This document shows, piece by piece, positions 12,749 through 22,233 of a stretch of DNA of 64,000 nucleotides (the stretch's first letter is position 1; each line of letters starts with the position of its first letter). The notes below the pieces were generated by a model. It ran no database searches. It was not told the DNA's origin and worked only from the letters and a program-made list of their open reading frames with translations. Source of the DNA: Komagataeibacter xylinus (GTDB lineage Bacteria; Pseudomonadota; Alphaproteobacteria; Acetobacterales; Acetobacteraceae). Both the position numbers and the translations under genes were made by a program. The stretch is from contig NZ_QQBI01000006.1 in the NCBI RefSeq assembly GCF_004302915.1, forward strand, positions 62,001 through 126,000, written 5' to 3'.

Positions 12749-13774
12749 TTACGCCGGACTACTGGCGGCCCGGGCGAAGCGCACCGCCGTATGTCCGCGC
12801 GCGGGGCGCAGGTTGGGCATGACCAGCATGCACCGGTCATAGGGCGTGCGGATCTCGTCACGCCCGTCATGCGCGACCAGCGTGCCGCGTGCGGGCAGGA
12901 CCTGCCCGCCACGGAACGGGGCCACGAAACGGAACGCGCCGGTGCGCGCCGTCACCACATCCGTCACCATCATATCGCGTTGCGGCACGGATGTGCCGGA
13001 AGCCGGTACCGGCAGGCCACAGCACGGCCCGATCAGGGACATGACAGCCTGCATGGCCCGGCTTACCGTGCTTTCATGCCAGTGCTGCCCTGCCTCGAGC
13101 AGGCAGGCGGCGGCGGGGCCCTCATCACTGAAGCGGGGATGGTCGATCAGCCTGCATCCGCTCGGGTGCCCCTGATCAGCCACGGCCGTTGCAACACCGC
13201 CAATGCGCTGCGCCATCTCCCGCCCCGCTGTTGCCAGCCCTGACAGGATCAGCGGATCACCCGGCCACAGCATGGAATGCAGGTCGAGCAGCCTGTCCGC
13301 CGTCAGGATAACGGGCAGCAGCACACGCGCGCGGTCGAGTTCATGCGCGGCACGCGACCCCGCCAGCGTGGCAGGCGACCAGACGCGGTTCATGTCTTCC
13401 TCCACGCAACGCGCCCTTATGGGGTCACGCGGGTCGAAAAGGTCCATGGCCTCGGGGTTGGCGAATATGAAGGACAGGCGGCCAGAACGCGGGCGGATGC
13501 GCGCGCGCAGCAGGCGGTCAAGCACGATGGCGCCCGCGAATTCATTACCGTGGATCAGGCTGACACACACGATATGCGGCCCCGGCCTGCGCCCCTCGTA
13601 ATGCATGACACCGGGTATGCCGCAATTCCCCGCCCGCCATGGCGCGATGTCAGGGGGGGTGAGGTCAACGCGCCATCGGGGCAGGGGCTGGACTGGCGGC
13701 GGCAGGCGGTCAAGAAACGGCGTGGGTCGCGTCACGCGCACCGGCAGCGGTGCTTCATCCGGCCCGCATGTCAT
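12749..13774 (-). CDS. succinylglutamate desuccinylase / aspartoacylase family zinc hydrolase
   Basis: Predicted zinc-dependent carboxypeptidase-like amidohydrolase (M14 fold, AstE/AspA family) that removes an acyl group from an N-acylated amino acid. In 341 residues the metal ligands are visible: His and Glu in SLIHGNEFAGA near residue 75, and a second His in DRLLDLHSML near residue 167. The substrate-binding motif EEDMNRVW lies near residue 126. No other arginine succinyltransferase genes are nearby, so AstE itself is unlikely. The substrate is unknown. Confidence 0.75.
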   Translation of the reverse strand: MTCGPDEAPLPVRVTRPTPFLDRLPPPVQPLPRWRVDLTPPDIAPWRAGNCGIPGVMHYEGRRPGPHIVCVSLIHGNEFAGAIVLDRLLRARIRPRSGRLSFIFANPEAMDLFDPRDPIRARCVEEDMNRVWSPATLAGSRAAHELDRARVLLPVILTADRLLDLHSMLWPGDPLILSGLATAGREMAQRIGGVATAVADQGHPSGCRLIDHPRFSDEGPAAACLLEAGQHWHESTVSRAMQAVMSLIGPCCGLPVPASGTSVPQRDMMVTDVVTARTGAFRFVAPFRGGQVLPARGTLVAHDGRDEIRTPYDRCMLVMPNLRPARGHTAVRFARAASSPA

Positions 13775-13936
13775 GCCCCGTGCCGCCCGACAGGGCGCAG
13801 GCTGGCCCCATCACGGTGCAGGCCGGGTGCGTGCATGACAGCGTGGTTCATCATGCCAGCAGTTTATCCGGCCCGCCTGCCACGGCAAGGCCACCACCCC
13901 GCCCGGAGCATGACAAATGCATGACGGCGTGCAGGC

Positions 13937-15082
13937 TTATTCCGGCAGTGTTGCGATACGGATACGCTGGCCGGTCAGGCGTTCGATCTCCTTCAGCGCC
14001 TGACGCTCCTCGGGCGCACACAGGGCCACGGCCATGCCGCGCCGGCCCGCGCGCGCCGTGCGGCCGATGCGGTGCACATAGGCTTCGGCGGGGGAAGGAA
14101 TATCGTGGTTGATGACCAGGGCAATGTCGTCAATATCGATTCCGCGCGCCATCACGTCGGTCGCCACCAGCACGCCCACGCGGCCCTGGCGGAAATCACG
14201 CAGCATGTGCTCGCGCCGGGCCTGCGAATGATCGCCATGAATGGCAACGGCCGGCGTCAGCGCCGAGACCGCGCGGGCGATGGCATCCGCCTCGTGGCGC
14301 GTACGCACGAAGATCATCGCGCGCTGCATGCCATACTGGCGCAGGCAGGCCAGCGTTGCCGCCGCCTTTTGGCGCATCGGCACGAAAATGGCGTATTGCG
14401 CGATGCGGGGCGCGGGAGCCTGTTCGGCCTCCATGCTCACGCGCACGGGCTTGTGCAGCAGGCGGGCCGCGAGGTCTGCCATGGCGGGCGGCATCGTGGC
14501 CGAGAAGAGCAGGGTCTGGTGGCGTGGCGGCAGGGCAGCGGCAAGGGCCAGCATGTCCTCGGCAAAATCGGGGTCGAGCATGCGGTCCGCCTCATCAAGC
14601 ACGAACTGCGTGATGGTGGACAGGTCGAGTTCGCCGCCCCGCGCGAGGTCGATCACGCGCCCCGGCGTGCCGACCACGATGGCGATTCCCTCGGCCAGCG
14701 TTTTCGCCTGTGCCGCGCGCGCCGTGCCGCCGGTAGCCTGCAGTGCGCGCAGGCCGCTGCCACGGGCGAGGCCACGCAGCACGCCCGCCGTCTGGCCCGC
14801 AAGCTCGCGCGTGGGCGAAAGGACAAGGCAGCGCACGCGGCTGTTATCGGCGCTGTCATCCGCGCCTTCGCCCTGCATCAGCGCGGACAGGAGCGGGGCC
14901 GCGAAGGCGATGGTCTTGCCACTGCCGGTGCTGGCAAGGGCCTCCACGTCCCGGCCCGCCATGATGGGGGGAATGACCGCGTTCTGGATCGCGGAAGGTT
15001 GGTGCAGGCCCATGCGGGCCAGTGCTGCCACCACGCGGCCATCAAGCCCCATGCCGGAAAATGTCGGTTCTGTCTCGCTCAT
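13937..15082 (-). CDS. DEAD-box ATP-dependent RNA helicase
   Basis: RNA-unwinding helicase of superfamily 2. Starting at the ATG at 15082 gives 381 residues. The longer frame adds 29 residues lacking family similarity and crowds the divergent ELM1-like gene. Motifs in order: Q motif region (FSGMGLDGRV, HQPSAIQ), Walker A ASTGSGKT (50-57), PTRELA, TPGR, DEAD box VLDEADRML, SAT, and the C-terminal RecA domain with ARGIDID and HRIGRTARAG. It is RhlE-like in size and lacks a long basic tail. It lies alone on the minus strand. Confidence 0.93.
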   Translation of the reverse strand: MSETEPTFSGMGLDGRVVAALARMGLHQPSAIQNAVIPPIMAGRDVEALASTGSGKTIAFAAPLLSALMQGEGADDSADNSRVRCLVLSPTRELAGQTAGVLRGLARGSGLRALQATGGTARAAQAKTLAEGIAIVVGTPGRVIDLARGGELDLSTITQFVLDEADRMLDPDFAEDMLALAAALPPRHQTLLFSATMPPAMADLAARLLHKPVRVSMEAEQAPAPRIAQYAIFVPMRQKAAATLACLRQYGMQRAMIFVRTRHEADAIARAVSALTPAVAIHGDHSQARREHMLRDFRQGRVGVLVATDVMARGIDIDDIALVINHDIPSPAEAYVHRIGRTARAGRRGMAVALCAPEERQALKEIERLTGQRIRIATLPE

Positions 15083-15163
15083 TGCTGCCCCATAGCGCGG
15101 GTAAGCCCGCGACAAAAGGGGCAGGGCATTGACGGCCCGCCCCATGTCCCGCCAGATGGCGGC

Positions 15164-16123
15164 ATGCATGCTTCCTTACGCCCCGCAACCGTTATCGCGC
15201 CAGACCTTGCGGGCATGCGCTCGCAAACCTTTGGCCTGGCGCAGCGCGCGGGCCTTGCACCCGAACTGCATGCCCTGGCGCCACGCGGCCTGTGGCGGCA
15301 CATGCCCGCCGCCTGGTGGCCCGCACCGCTACGCGCCATCAGGCCGCTCGGCCTGCCCGATACATATCGCGACAACCCGGTCATCACCATAGGCGGCAGC
15401 GGGGGCGCGGTAGGGGCGGCGCTGAAGCGCGAAGGGGCCTGCGTGATCCAGGTGCAGAACCCCCGCCTTTCACCCGCGCACTTCGATCTGGTCATTGCCA
15501 ACCACCATGACCGGCTGCGCGGCCCCAATGTCGTGCTCACGCGCACGGCGCTGCATGGCATAACCCCCGCTCTGCTGGCGCAGGCGCGGGAGGAATGGGC
15601 GCCCCGGCTGGCGCATCTGCCCCGCCCGCTGGTCTCGGTGCTGGTAGGGGGCGGCAACGGGCGCTTCCGCCTTGGCCCGGCAGAAGGGGCTGCCCTGGCG
15701 GCTGACCTGGCGGCCATGATGCGGCGTGACCGCGTGGGCATTGCGCTCACGCCCTCGCGCCGCACCGACCCTGCCGTGTGCCGTGAACTGCAACGCGCCC
15801 TTGCGGGCCCCGATGCATGGGTATGGGACCAGACCGGGCCCAATCCCTATCCTGGCCTGCTGGCCTGTGCCGATGCGATCGTAGTGACGATGGACAGCGT
15901 TTCCATGGTATCAGAGGCGGTGGCAACATCCGTGCCCGTAATGGTGGCGGCACTGCCGGGCCGGTCGCGGCGCATCGGGCATTTCCTGCGTGAGCTCGAA
16001 CACGCTGGCCGCATCCGCCCCTTTACCGGACGGCTGGAAACATGGGGGGCAACACCCCTTGATGATACCGAACTGGCGGCGCAGGCCGTGCGGCACTATT
16101 GTGGCCTGCCACCCCTGGCCTGA
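15164..16123 (+). CDS. ELM1-like (mitochondrial fission ELM1 family, DUF1022) protein
   Basis: About 319 residues from the ATG at 15164. The open frame extends far upstream but there runs antisense to the helicase. Conserved blocks match the ELM1/DUF1022 family as I know it: ITIGGSG (75-81), IQVQNP (95-100), VGGGNGRFRLG (161-171), GPNPY (225-229) and TMDSVSMVSEA (242-252). The fold is thought to be GT-B-like, resembling glycosyltransferases such as LpxB. In plants ELM1 acts in mitochondrial fission; the bacterial role is unknown. It is the first gene of a plus-strand trio, and the next gene follows 41 bp later. Confidence 0.8.
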   Translation: MHASLRPATVIAPDLAGMRSQTFGLAQRAGLAPELHALAPRGLWRHMPAAWWPAPLRAIRPLGLPDTYRDNPVITIGGSGGAVGAALKREGACVIQVQNPRLSPAHFDLVIANHHDRLRGPNVVLTRTALHGITPALLAQAREEWAPRLAHLPRPLVSVLVGGGNGRFRLGPAEGAALAADLAAMMRRDRVGIALTPSRRTDPAVCRELQRALAGPDAWVWDQTGPNPYPGLLACADAIVVTMDSVSMVSEAVATSVPVMVAALPGRSRRIGHFLRELEHAGRIRPFTGRLETWGATPLDDTELAAQAVRHYCGLPPLA

Positions 16124-16164
16124 TCACCCTCCCGCCCGCACCGAAGTGGAACAAGACGGCATCC

Positions 16165-18051
16165 ATGCTTGGCATTCGTACCTTTGACCCGCGCACCGGC
16201 GGCAACATGGCCTACCGGGCCCTGACCCATCCGCTCGCCGCTGAAAAACTGGCCATTCTGAACCACGCACTGGCCGAGGCCGGTCCTGTCGCGATCTATG
16301 ACCCGCACGGCATGGCTGAAACCATCCTGCCCCTGCTGCCCGTGCCGCTACAGGTTGCGGAACTGTACACCCATGATTCGCTCAGGGTAGGGCAGCCCTG
16401 CTGCGGGCAGGTGCTGCGCGCGCTGGCTGACCTGCCCGCAAGTACGGCCACGACCGTGTGGGCGCTGGATTTCGCCTCCGGCATAATGGAAAACCGCCTG
16501 GCGGGCCTCATGCCCCCCGGTGGCACGCTGCTCACGCTGGCTCCGGTCCGCTTGCCGCAGGACATGCTCTCGGTGGGGCACCATTATCTTGACCGGCTCA
16601 ATTTCGGCACCAATTTCGCGTTCTTCCGCGAAACAGAAGAGTTCTCCACCCGTCTGGTCACCGCCAATTACTGGGCCCGCTACGGCGCGCGCGACGTCCG
16701 GCTGTGGCTGCGTTTGTTCGATGAAAGCGGCTGCGTGCTGCACACATGGGAACAGCCCGTACCAAAAGGCGAACAGGCCATCGTGCTGGATAGCGCCGAG
16801 ATCCGCCAGCGCTTTGGCCTGCCCGCGTTTACCGGCCAGCTTTTCATCCATGCCATCGGCATCGCGGGCCATGATGTCGTGAAATACGCGCTCGAGACGC
16901 GCGGCAAGGGGGCCAATGCCAGCCTGTCGGTCACGCATGATGCCAATGCCTGGCCTGCCAACCGCTACGCCAACCTGCCAGCCCCCGCACCGGGCGAGGA
17001 CGTGGTGCTGTGGGTGCAGAACAGCCACGACCTGACCATTCCCGCCGGTACCATGACGCTGAACCGCATGGGGTGTGACGAACAGGTGGCCATTAGCCCG
17101 ACGCTGGCCCCGTACCAGACGCTGGCGGTGCACGTGCATGACATGCTGCCCGATCTCGCCTGGCCCGCGCAGGTTGAATTCCGCGCGGGCGGGTATGTCG
17201 TGCGCCCGCGTTATGAGGTGACGCGGGGCGCGCGCACCCGCATCGCGCACCTTAACGTGCAGCGCGCCGATTTGCAGCCTGATCCCGGCATTGCCGGACT
17301 GGACCCGCGTTTTTTCGGGCGGGGGTATCTGCTGCCCTTTCCGGTGCCTGACCCCGCGCGTTACCGCACGCTGGTCGTACCCGCCCCCATGGCCGAAAGC
17401 CTGACAAGCCTGCCCGTGCGCGTGGACTGCTTCGATCAGGCCGGGCAGGCCGGACCCGCGCGGTTCATGGGCAATCTGGGGCGTGACCATGCCAGCATGC
17501 TTGATGCGGGCGCGCTTGCAGGCAGCGCAGGGCATGCCGAACTTGTCTATGACTTTTGCGAAGGCGGGCAGGCCGATGGCTGGCTGCATGCCCTGATCCG
17601 CTACGAGGACCGCATGAGCGGCCATGTGGCCGAGACCAGTTTTGGCGCGCATATCTTCAACACCGCCATGACCTATCGCGGGGAGCCGCAATCCTATGCG
17701 GGGCCGCCGCCGGGGCTTTCCACCAGGCTGTTCCTGACTGCAGCGCTGCATGAACCCTACAGTTTCTGCATGCTGATCTATCCGGCATCAGGGCCGTGGC
17801 ATGCCATGTCAGACACACAGCTTTCGCTCCATGCCGCCCATGGCGCGGTCATGGCAGAAGAGCGGCTGGCCATTCCGCTGTCTGGCTCGTGCGAAATCTG
17901 GCCGCACGAGGTATTCGGGCGGGCTGCGCTGGAAATTGCGGGCAAGGGGGCTTATGTCATCATCCGTGACACGACCTGCCGCCTGTTTGGCTATCATGGC
18001 CGCAGGAGCGGAGACGGACGGTTTTCAATCGACCATATGTTCGGCTTCTGA
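16165..18051 (+). CDS. uncharacterised 628-residue protein with repeated beta-rich modules
   Basis: I do not recognise this family. Residues about 20-150 look alpha/beta, with hydrophobic strands such as PVAIYDPHG and TVWALDFASGI. From about 170 on it is beta-rich and seems modular (roughly 170-245, 275-365, 400-500 and 530-615). Two linkers look alike: HDANAWPANRYANLPAPAPG near 258 and a FNTAMTYRGEPQSYAGPPPG stretch near 498. No signal peptide or membrane segment is evident. I chose the ATG at 16165; an upstream ATG at 16099 overlaps the ELM1-like gene, and Met15 (16207) is the alternative. It lies 41 bp behind the ELM1-like gene on the same strand, which suggests a shared transcript. Confidence 0.7.
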   Translation: MLGIRTFDPRTGGNMAYRALTHPLAAEKLAILNHALAEAGPVAIYDPHGMAETILPLLPVPLQVAELYTHDSLRVGQPCCGQVLRALADLPASTATTVWALDFASGIMENRLAGLMPPGGTLLTLAPVRLPQDMLSVGHHYLDRLNFGTNFAFFRETEEFSTRLVTANYWARYGARDVRLWLRLFDESGCVLHTWEQPVPKGEQAIVLDSAEIRQRFGLPAFTGQLFIHAIGIAGHDVVKYALETRGKGANASLSVTHDANAWPANRYANLPAPAPGEDVVLWVQNSHDLTIPAGTMTLNRMGCDEQVAISPTLAPYQTLAVHVHDMLPDLAWPAQVEFRAGGYVVRPRYEVTRGARTRIAHLNVQRADLQPDPGIAGLDPRFFGRGYLLPFPVPDPARYRTLVVPAPMAESLTSLPVRVDCFDQAGQAGPARFMGNLGRDHASMLDAGALAGSAGHAELVYDFCEGGQADGWLHALIRYEDRMSGHVAETSFGAHIFNTAMTYRGEPQSYAGPPPGLSTRLFLTAALHEPYSFCMLIYPASGPWHAMSDTQLSLHAAHGAVMAEERLAIPLSGSCEIWPHEVFGRAALEIAGKGAYVIIRDTTCRLFGYHGRRSGDGRFSIDHMFGF

Positions 18052-18160
18052 ACGTACCGCGGGCAGGCATAAGGCTTGCGCGCGGGGCGCAGGCCCGGCC
18101 TGACCGCTCCGTAAGCAATGAACCGGCCCATGACCGGCATGGAGGAAGACCGACCACACC

Positions 18161-18541
18161 ATGATCGTACAGGACACCAATTTCTTCTGTGACATGCCCG
18201 ACGACATGAAATACCTGCGCGACCGCAACCCGCCGCAGAATTTTCTTGAGCAGAACATGATCTTTGTCCTGCCCGGGCGGCTGCGCAAATTCCGCCGCAA
18301 CCTGTTTCATGTCCGGCGCACGGAGGCAGATGCCACCGTTTACGCGCCGCTGTTCCGGGTGCGCTGCATCACCGAACGCGAGCCTGTGCCAGAAGGCTAT
18401 GACGGGCCGTTTGATGTGTTTCCCTTCTACACCAACCCCACGCGCAAGCGCCGCCGCACGCTTGATTACTACGTGCTGTTCCTGTTTCAGGACAAGCTGT
18501 CCTACGTCAAATGCCGCGATGCGTTAGGGCAGGTGCCGTAA
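18161..18541 (+). CDS. uncharacterised 126-residue protein
   Basis: Small soluble protein not recognised from sequence. It begins with MIVQDTNFFCDMPDDMKYL behind a GGAGGAAG ribosome-binding site about 12 nt upstream. It has a basic central part (PGRLRKFRRNLFHVRR) and an aromatic C-terminal half (FPFYTNPTRKRRRTLDYYV), giving a high net positive charge. No signal peptide, metal motif or nuclease motif is seen. It is the third plus-strand gene after the ELM1-like and 628-residue genes, with a 109-bp gap, and is followed by a probable hairpin terminator. Confidence 0.6.
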   Translation: MIVQDTNFFCDMPDDMKYLRDRNPPQNFLEQNMIFVLPGRLRKFRRNLFHVRRTEADATVYAPLFRVRCITEREPVPEGYDGPFDVFPFYTNPTRKRRRTLDYYVLFLFQDKLSYVKCRDALGQVP

Positions 18542-18547
18542 GCTTTA

Positions 18548-18582
18548 CCAAAACTTTTGGGGCTGGCGTGATGTGGCCAGCC
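18548..18582 (+). terminator. probable terminator after the 126-residue gene
   Basis: CCAAAACTTTTGG (18548-18560, a near-perfect palindrome) is directly followed by a 7-bp stem GGCTGGC / GCCAGCC with an 8-nt loop (18561-18582). The CCAAAACTTTT part resembles the outer arm of the element at 7643-7722 and may be a relic of the same repeat. Confidence 0.45.
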
Positions 18583-18676
18583 TGTCCATACGGCAACGCG
18601 CTGCGTGTGCCATGCCCATTGTTATGGGCTGCAACGCAGTATTTTATGCTCGTATTATCAAGGATATAAGGCCGGA

Positions 18677-18751
18677 TGGTGGGTGCGACAGGGATTGAAC
18701 CTGTGACCCCCGCCGTGTGAAGGCGATGCTCTACCGCTGAGCTACGCACCC
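18677..18751 (-). tRNA. tRNA-Val (anticodon CAC)
   Basis: The reverse strand folds as a complete cloverleaf. The acceptor stem is GGGTGCG / CGCACCC, the D arm GCTC...GAGC and the anticodon stem TCGCC / GGCGG. The loop TTCACAC places CAC at positions 34-36 (reads GUG, valine). The T arm is ACAGG-TTCAATC-CCTGT. The discriminator base is A and the 3' CCA is encoded (18677-18679). It stands alone between the 126-residue gene and yifB. Confidence 0.96.
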
Positions 18752-18819
18752 ATCCGCTTCGGTGGGGCTTATTTAGTCCAGGCAGGCAGGGTGCGCAAGA
18801 GGGAAAAATCGCTTTCGGG

Positions 18820-20331
18820 TCATTTTCCACCCACACGGCGGAAGCGGTAGGCCAAAGCCTCGGCAATATGGCCACGCTCCACATCGGGCTGCGCGCCCAG
18901 ATCGGCTATGGTGCGGCCCACGCGCAGCAGGCGGGTGAAGCCACGGGCGGAAAGGCGCATTTTTTCAGCGGCCTGCACGGCAAAGTCACGCGCGGGCGCG
19001 GTGACGCGGAAATCATCGGTCGAGGCCTCGGCATTGCGGGCCTCGCCCTGCCGGGCCTGCTGGCGGCCCACGGCCTCACGCACGCGGGCCGCCACAATGG
19101 CACTGGCCTCGCCACCCTTGAGTTCGGCAATGCGGCTCAGGGGCATCGGTTCGACATGCACGGTCATGTCCAGCCGGTCGAGCAGCGGGCCGGACAGGCG
19201 AGCCTGATAATCCTCGCCACAGCGGGGCGCCTTGCGGCATTCCTGCGCCGCATCGCCCAGATAGCCACATTTGCACGGATTCATGGCCGCAATGAGCTGG
19301 AAGCGGGCAGGGTAGGTAACATGGGCCGCAGCCCGGGCGATGGAAATGCTGCCGGTTTCCATCGGCTGGCGCAGCACTTCGAGCGCCGCCCGGCCGAATT
19401 CGGGCATTTCATCCAAAAACAGCACGCCGCGATGCGCCAGACTGACCTCGCCGGGCCGCGCCCGCGCACCGCCACCGCTCAGGGCCGCAGGGCTTGAAGA
19501 ATGATGCGGGTCGCGAAACGGTGGCCGGCGCACGGGCTGGCCATCCCTGAGCAGGCCGCCAATGCTGTGAATGCGGCTGATCTCCAGCATTTCAACTGGC
19601 GTGAGGTCCGGCATGATGCCGGGCAGGCGGGCGGCCAGCATGGATTTGCCAGCACCGGGCGGCCCGACCATGAGCAGCGAATGACGGCCCGCGGCGGCAA
19701 TTTCCAATGCGCGGCGCGCGGTTTCCATGCCGCGGATATCAGCGAGGTCGGGCAGGGCGGTCAGGTCTTCTGGCGCGATGGGGGGCAGTTCGACCGGCTC
19801 GATCACCTGCTGGCCGCGAAAATGGTTGAGCAGCTCGGGCAGGGAACGGATGGCGAGGATGTCCATGTCCTCACTGGCCCAGCGGGCCTCCACGCCCTGG
19901 GCTGCGGGGCAGATCAGCCCGAGCGACAGGCTGGCCGCGGTCATGGCGGCGGGCAGCACGCCACAGACCGGGTTGACGCCGCCATCAAGCGACAGTTCGC
20001 CCAAAGCCGCGTAACGCTGCGCCATGTCACCCGAAAGCAGCCCCATGACGACAAGCAGGGCAAGGGCGATGGGCAGGTCGAAATGCGATCCTTCCTTCAT
20101 CAGGCTGGCAGGTACCATATTGACCACGATGCGTTTGGCCGGCAGCGCAAGCCCCATGGCCGACAGGGCCGCGCGCACGCGCTCACGCGATTCATTGATG
20201 GCCTTGTCCGGCAGGCCCACGATCAGGAAAGATGGCAGGCCGACGGAAAGCTGAACCTCGACTTTGACAGGAACGGCCTCGATGCCGGAAAATGCAAAAC
20301 CGCAGATCGATGCGAGCGCCGTATCAGTCAT
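18820..20331 (-). CDS. comM: YifB/ComM family Mg-chelatase-like AAA+ ATPase
   Basis: AAA+ protein of the ComM group. ComM in other bacteria is a helicase promoting branch migration during integration of transformed DNA. From the ATG at 20331 it has 503 residues. The N-terminal ChlI-like domain ([19 protein letters not shown] near residue 24) is followed by Walker [10 protein letters not shown], Walker [12 protein letters not shown], a cysteine cluster ([17 protein letters not shown]) and the C-terminal Mg_chelatase_C domain with [16 protein letters not shown]. The frame opens 22 codons earlier, but this Met gives the family-like start. No DNA-uptake operon is adjacent; comF lies 34 kb away. 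Confidence 0.92.
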   Translation of the reverse strand: MTDTALASICGFAFSGIEAVPVKVEVQLSVGLPSFLIVGLPDKAINESRERVRAALSAMGLALPAKRIVVNMVPASLMKEGSHFDLPIALALLVVMGLLSGDMAQRYAALGELSLDGGVNPVCGVLPAAMTAASLSLGLICPAAQGVEARWASEDMDILAIRSLPELLNHFRGQQVIEPVELPPIAPEDLTALPDLADIRGMETARRALEIAAAGRHSLLMVGPPGAGKSMLAARLPGIMPDLTPVEMLEISRIHSIGGLLRDGQPVRRPPFRDPHHSSSPAALSGGGARARPGEVSLAHRGVLFLDEMPEFGRAALEVLRQPMETGSISIARAAAHVTYPARFQLIAAMNPCKCGYLGDAAQECRKAPRCGEDYQARLSGPLLDRLDMTVHVEPMPLSRIAELKGGEASAIVAARVREAVGRQQARQGEARNAEASTDDFRVTAPARDFAVQAAEKMRLSARGFTRLLRVGRTIADLGAQPDVERGHIAEALAYRFRRVGGK

Positions 20332-20625
20332 GCATGGATGATGCCGGATTGCGGGCGACTTGGCCATTATGGAACATGGCGAAACGGGCCGGATCATCCG
20401 CCCCGGCTTCTTTCACTCTCAATTTGTTGGCATAATATTTCTTATAAAACTTTTGGATGCGCGGGGAAGAGGGTGCCTGTGCCTGACCTGCCAGCTTTCA
20501 TCATCCCATTCTGGCTGTGCGGTTTTATGCACATCTGTGTCCCGGACAGCCATGCCGCACAGCTTGTGGCCCCCATGCCACAATGATGCGCCGCCCGGAC
20601 ACGGCGCATCACTTTCGCCCTTCCC
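20332..20625. other. non-coding gap between yifB and dnaB
   Basis: About 294 bp carrying the yifB promoter (minus) and the end of dnaB transcription. A 9-bp hairpin lies at 20585-20610. AAAACTTTTGG at 20447-20457 resembles the arm of the inverted repeat at 7643-7722. No convincing gene or RNA is seen. Confidence 0.4.
20585..20610 (-). terminator. hairpin downstream of dnaB
   Basis: GATGCGCCG / CGGCGCATC forms a 9-bp perfect stem with an 8-nt loop, 15 bp beyond the dnaB stop in its direction of transcription. No U-tract follows. Confidence 0.5.
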
Positions 20626-22143
20626 TTAAGCGTCGTGGAACATGTCGAGATCACCAAAGCGAGTGAACTCGCCTTCGAAGAACAGGTTCACCGTCCCTGT
20701 CGGGCCATGGCGCTGCTTTTCCAGGATCAGTTCGGCGCGGTTATGGGCCAGATCCATCTTGCGCTGCCACTCCTCCATCGCGGTCTGGTACTTGTCCACG
20801 GAATCGTAGGAGGTTTCCTTGGGCTGGCGCTGCTGGAGGTAGTACTGGTCACGATAGACGAACATCACCGCATCGGCGTCCTGCTCGATCGAGCCGGATT
20901 CACGCAGGTCCGACAGCATGGGCCGCTTGTCTTCCCTGCTCTCGACCTGGCGCGACAGCTGTGACAGCGCAATGACCGGCACCGAGAGTTCCTTGGCCAG
21001 CGCCTTGAGCCCCTGCGTGATCATGGAGATTTCAAGCACGCGGTTATCGGCCTTGGTGCCGACCGAAGGCCGCATGAGCTGCAGGTAATCGACCACCACA
21101 AGGCTCAGCCCCTTGGTGCGCGCCAGCCTGCGGCAGCGCGTGCGCATGGCCGAAAGTGTGATGGCGGGCGTATCGTCAATATGCAGCGGCAGCTGGGCCA
21201 GTTCGCGGCTGACCTGCACAAATCGGTCGAATTCCTTCTGCACCAGCTCGCCACGACGGATTTTCTCGCCCGAGACGCTGGACTGCTCGGACAGGATACG
21301 GGTCGCCAGCTGCTCGGCCGACATTTCCAGCGAGAAGATGGCGACCGAGCCCTTGGGCTTGGCATCATCCTCGGCCTCGCGCGCAGCCTGCATGAGCGAG
21401 CGCGCGGCGGAGAATGCAATCTTGGTGGCGAGCGCCGTCTTGCCCATGGCGGGCCGCCCGGCAAGGATCAGCAGGTCGGATGGATGCAGGCCGCCGGTTT
21501 TCTTGTCGAGGTCGCGCAGCCCCGTGGTCAGGCCCACCACGTCGCCGTTACGGTCAAAGGCGTGCTGGGCAATCTTGACCGCATCGGCCAGGGCACGGTC
21601 AAAGGACAGGAAGCCACCATCCTGCCCCTTCTCGGTGGCGAGGCGGAACAGCGCCTCCTCGCTGGCGGCGATCTGGTCGGGGCCATCAAGGTCGGGGCGC
21701 GCGCCAAAGGCGTTGTTCACCACGTCCTGCCCGATATCGATCAGCTGGCGGCGGATCCAGGCATCATGGATCACGCGGCCATAGTCGGCAGCGTTGATGA
21801 TGCCGACCATCGATGTCAGCAGCTTGGCCAGATAGGACGTGCCGCCCACGGGGTCGAGCACGCCGGTATTCTGGAAATAGATGCGCAGCGTGACCGGGTC
21901 GGCCAGCTTGCCTTCTTCGATATGCTGCGAAATCGCGTCATAGATCTTCCCGTTGATCTCATCGGCGAAGTGTATGCCGGTCAGGAAGTCGGAAACACGA
22001 TCATAGGCCTTGTTGTTGGTCAGCAACGCGCCGAGCAGCGCCTGCTCGGCCTGCAGGTTGGCAGGCGGCAGGCGCTGCGACACGCCAAGGAGCGAGTCCG
22101 GCTGGCGGGACTCAGCGGAGGGAGGATTCTGGATGGTATTCAC
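20626..22143 (-). CDS. dnaB: replicative DNA helicase DnaB
   Basis: Hexameric 5'-3' helicase of the replication fork. The 505-residue protein starts with GTG behind a strong GAAGGAAGG site. The N-terminal DnaB domain (LPPANLQAEQALLGALL, residues 25-41) precedes the RecA-like C-terminal domain. That domain has Walker A LAGRPAMGKTALA, Walker B LVVVDYLQLM, the motif LSQLSRQVESR, and the arginine-finger region with FEGEFTRF. Length is normal and no intein is present. It is a single-gene unit, divergent from mannitol dehydrogenase. Confidence 0.97.
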   Translation of the reverse strand: MNTIQNPPSAESRQPDSLLGVSQRLPPANLQAEQALLGALLTNNKAYDRVSDFLTGIHFADEINGKIYDAISQHIEEGKLADPVTLRIYFQNTGVLDPVGGTSYLAKLLTSMVGIINAADYGRVIHDAWIRRQLIDIGQDVVNNAFGARPDLDGPDQIAASEEALFRLATEKGQDGGFLSFDRALADAVKIAQHAFDRNGDVVGLTTGLRDLDKKTGGLHPSDLLILAGRPAMGKTALATKIAFSAARSLMQAAREAEDDAKPKGSVAIFSLEMSAEQLATRILSEQSSVSGEKIRRGELVQKEFDRFVQVSRELAQLPLHIDDTPAITLSAMRTRCRRLARTKGLSLVVVDYLQLMRPSVGTKADNRVLEISMITQGLKALAKELSVPVIALSQLSRQVESREDKRPMLSDLRESGSIEQDADAVMFVYRDQYYLQQRQPKETSYDSVDKYQTAMEEWQRKMDLAHNRAELILEKQRHGPTGTVNLFFEGEFTRFGDLDMFHDA

Positions 22144-22233
22144 GCCTTCCTTCTATCCGATCAGACGGCCGCGCCGGAAGAGATGATTATGCATGGCCGT
22201 GCCACCAGGCGTCCTCTCCTGCGTGGCATAATA

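Noticed and set aside
11302-12912. 536-residue open frame on the minus strand
   Set aside because: Antisense to glyA, which is unambiguous; no ribosome-binding site or family similarity seen.
14072-15163. N-terminal 364-residue extension of the ELM1-like protein
   Set aside because: It is antisense to the DEAD-box helicase. Family similarity begins only after the ATG at 15164.
16099-16164. Earlier ATG for the 628-residue protein
   Set aside because: It overlaps the ELM1-like gene by 25 bp and adds a proline-rich, non-conserved-looking stretch; the ATG at 16165 seems better placed.
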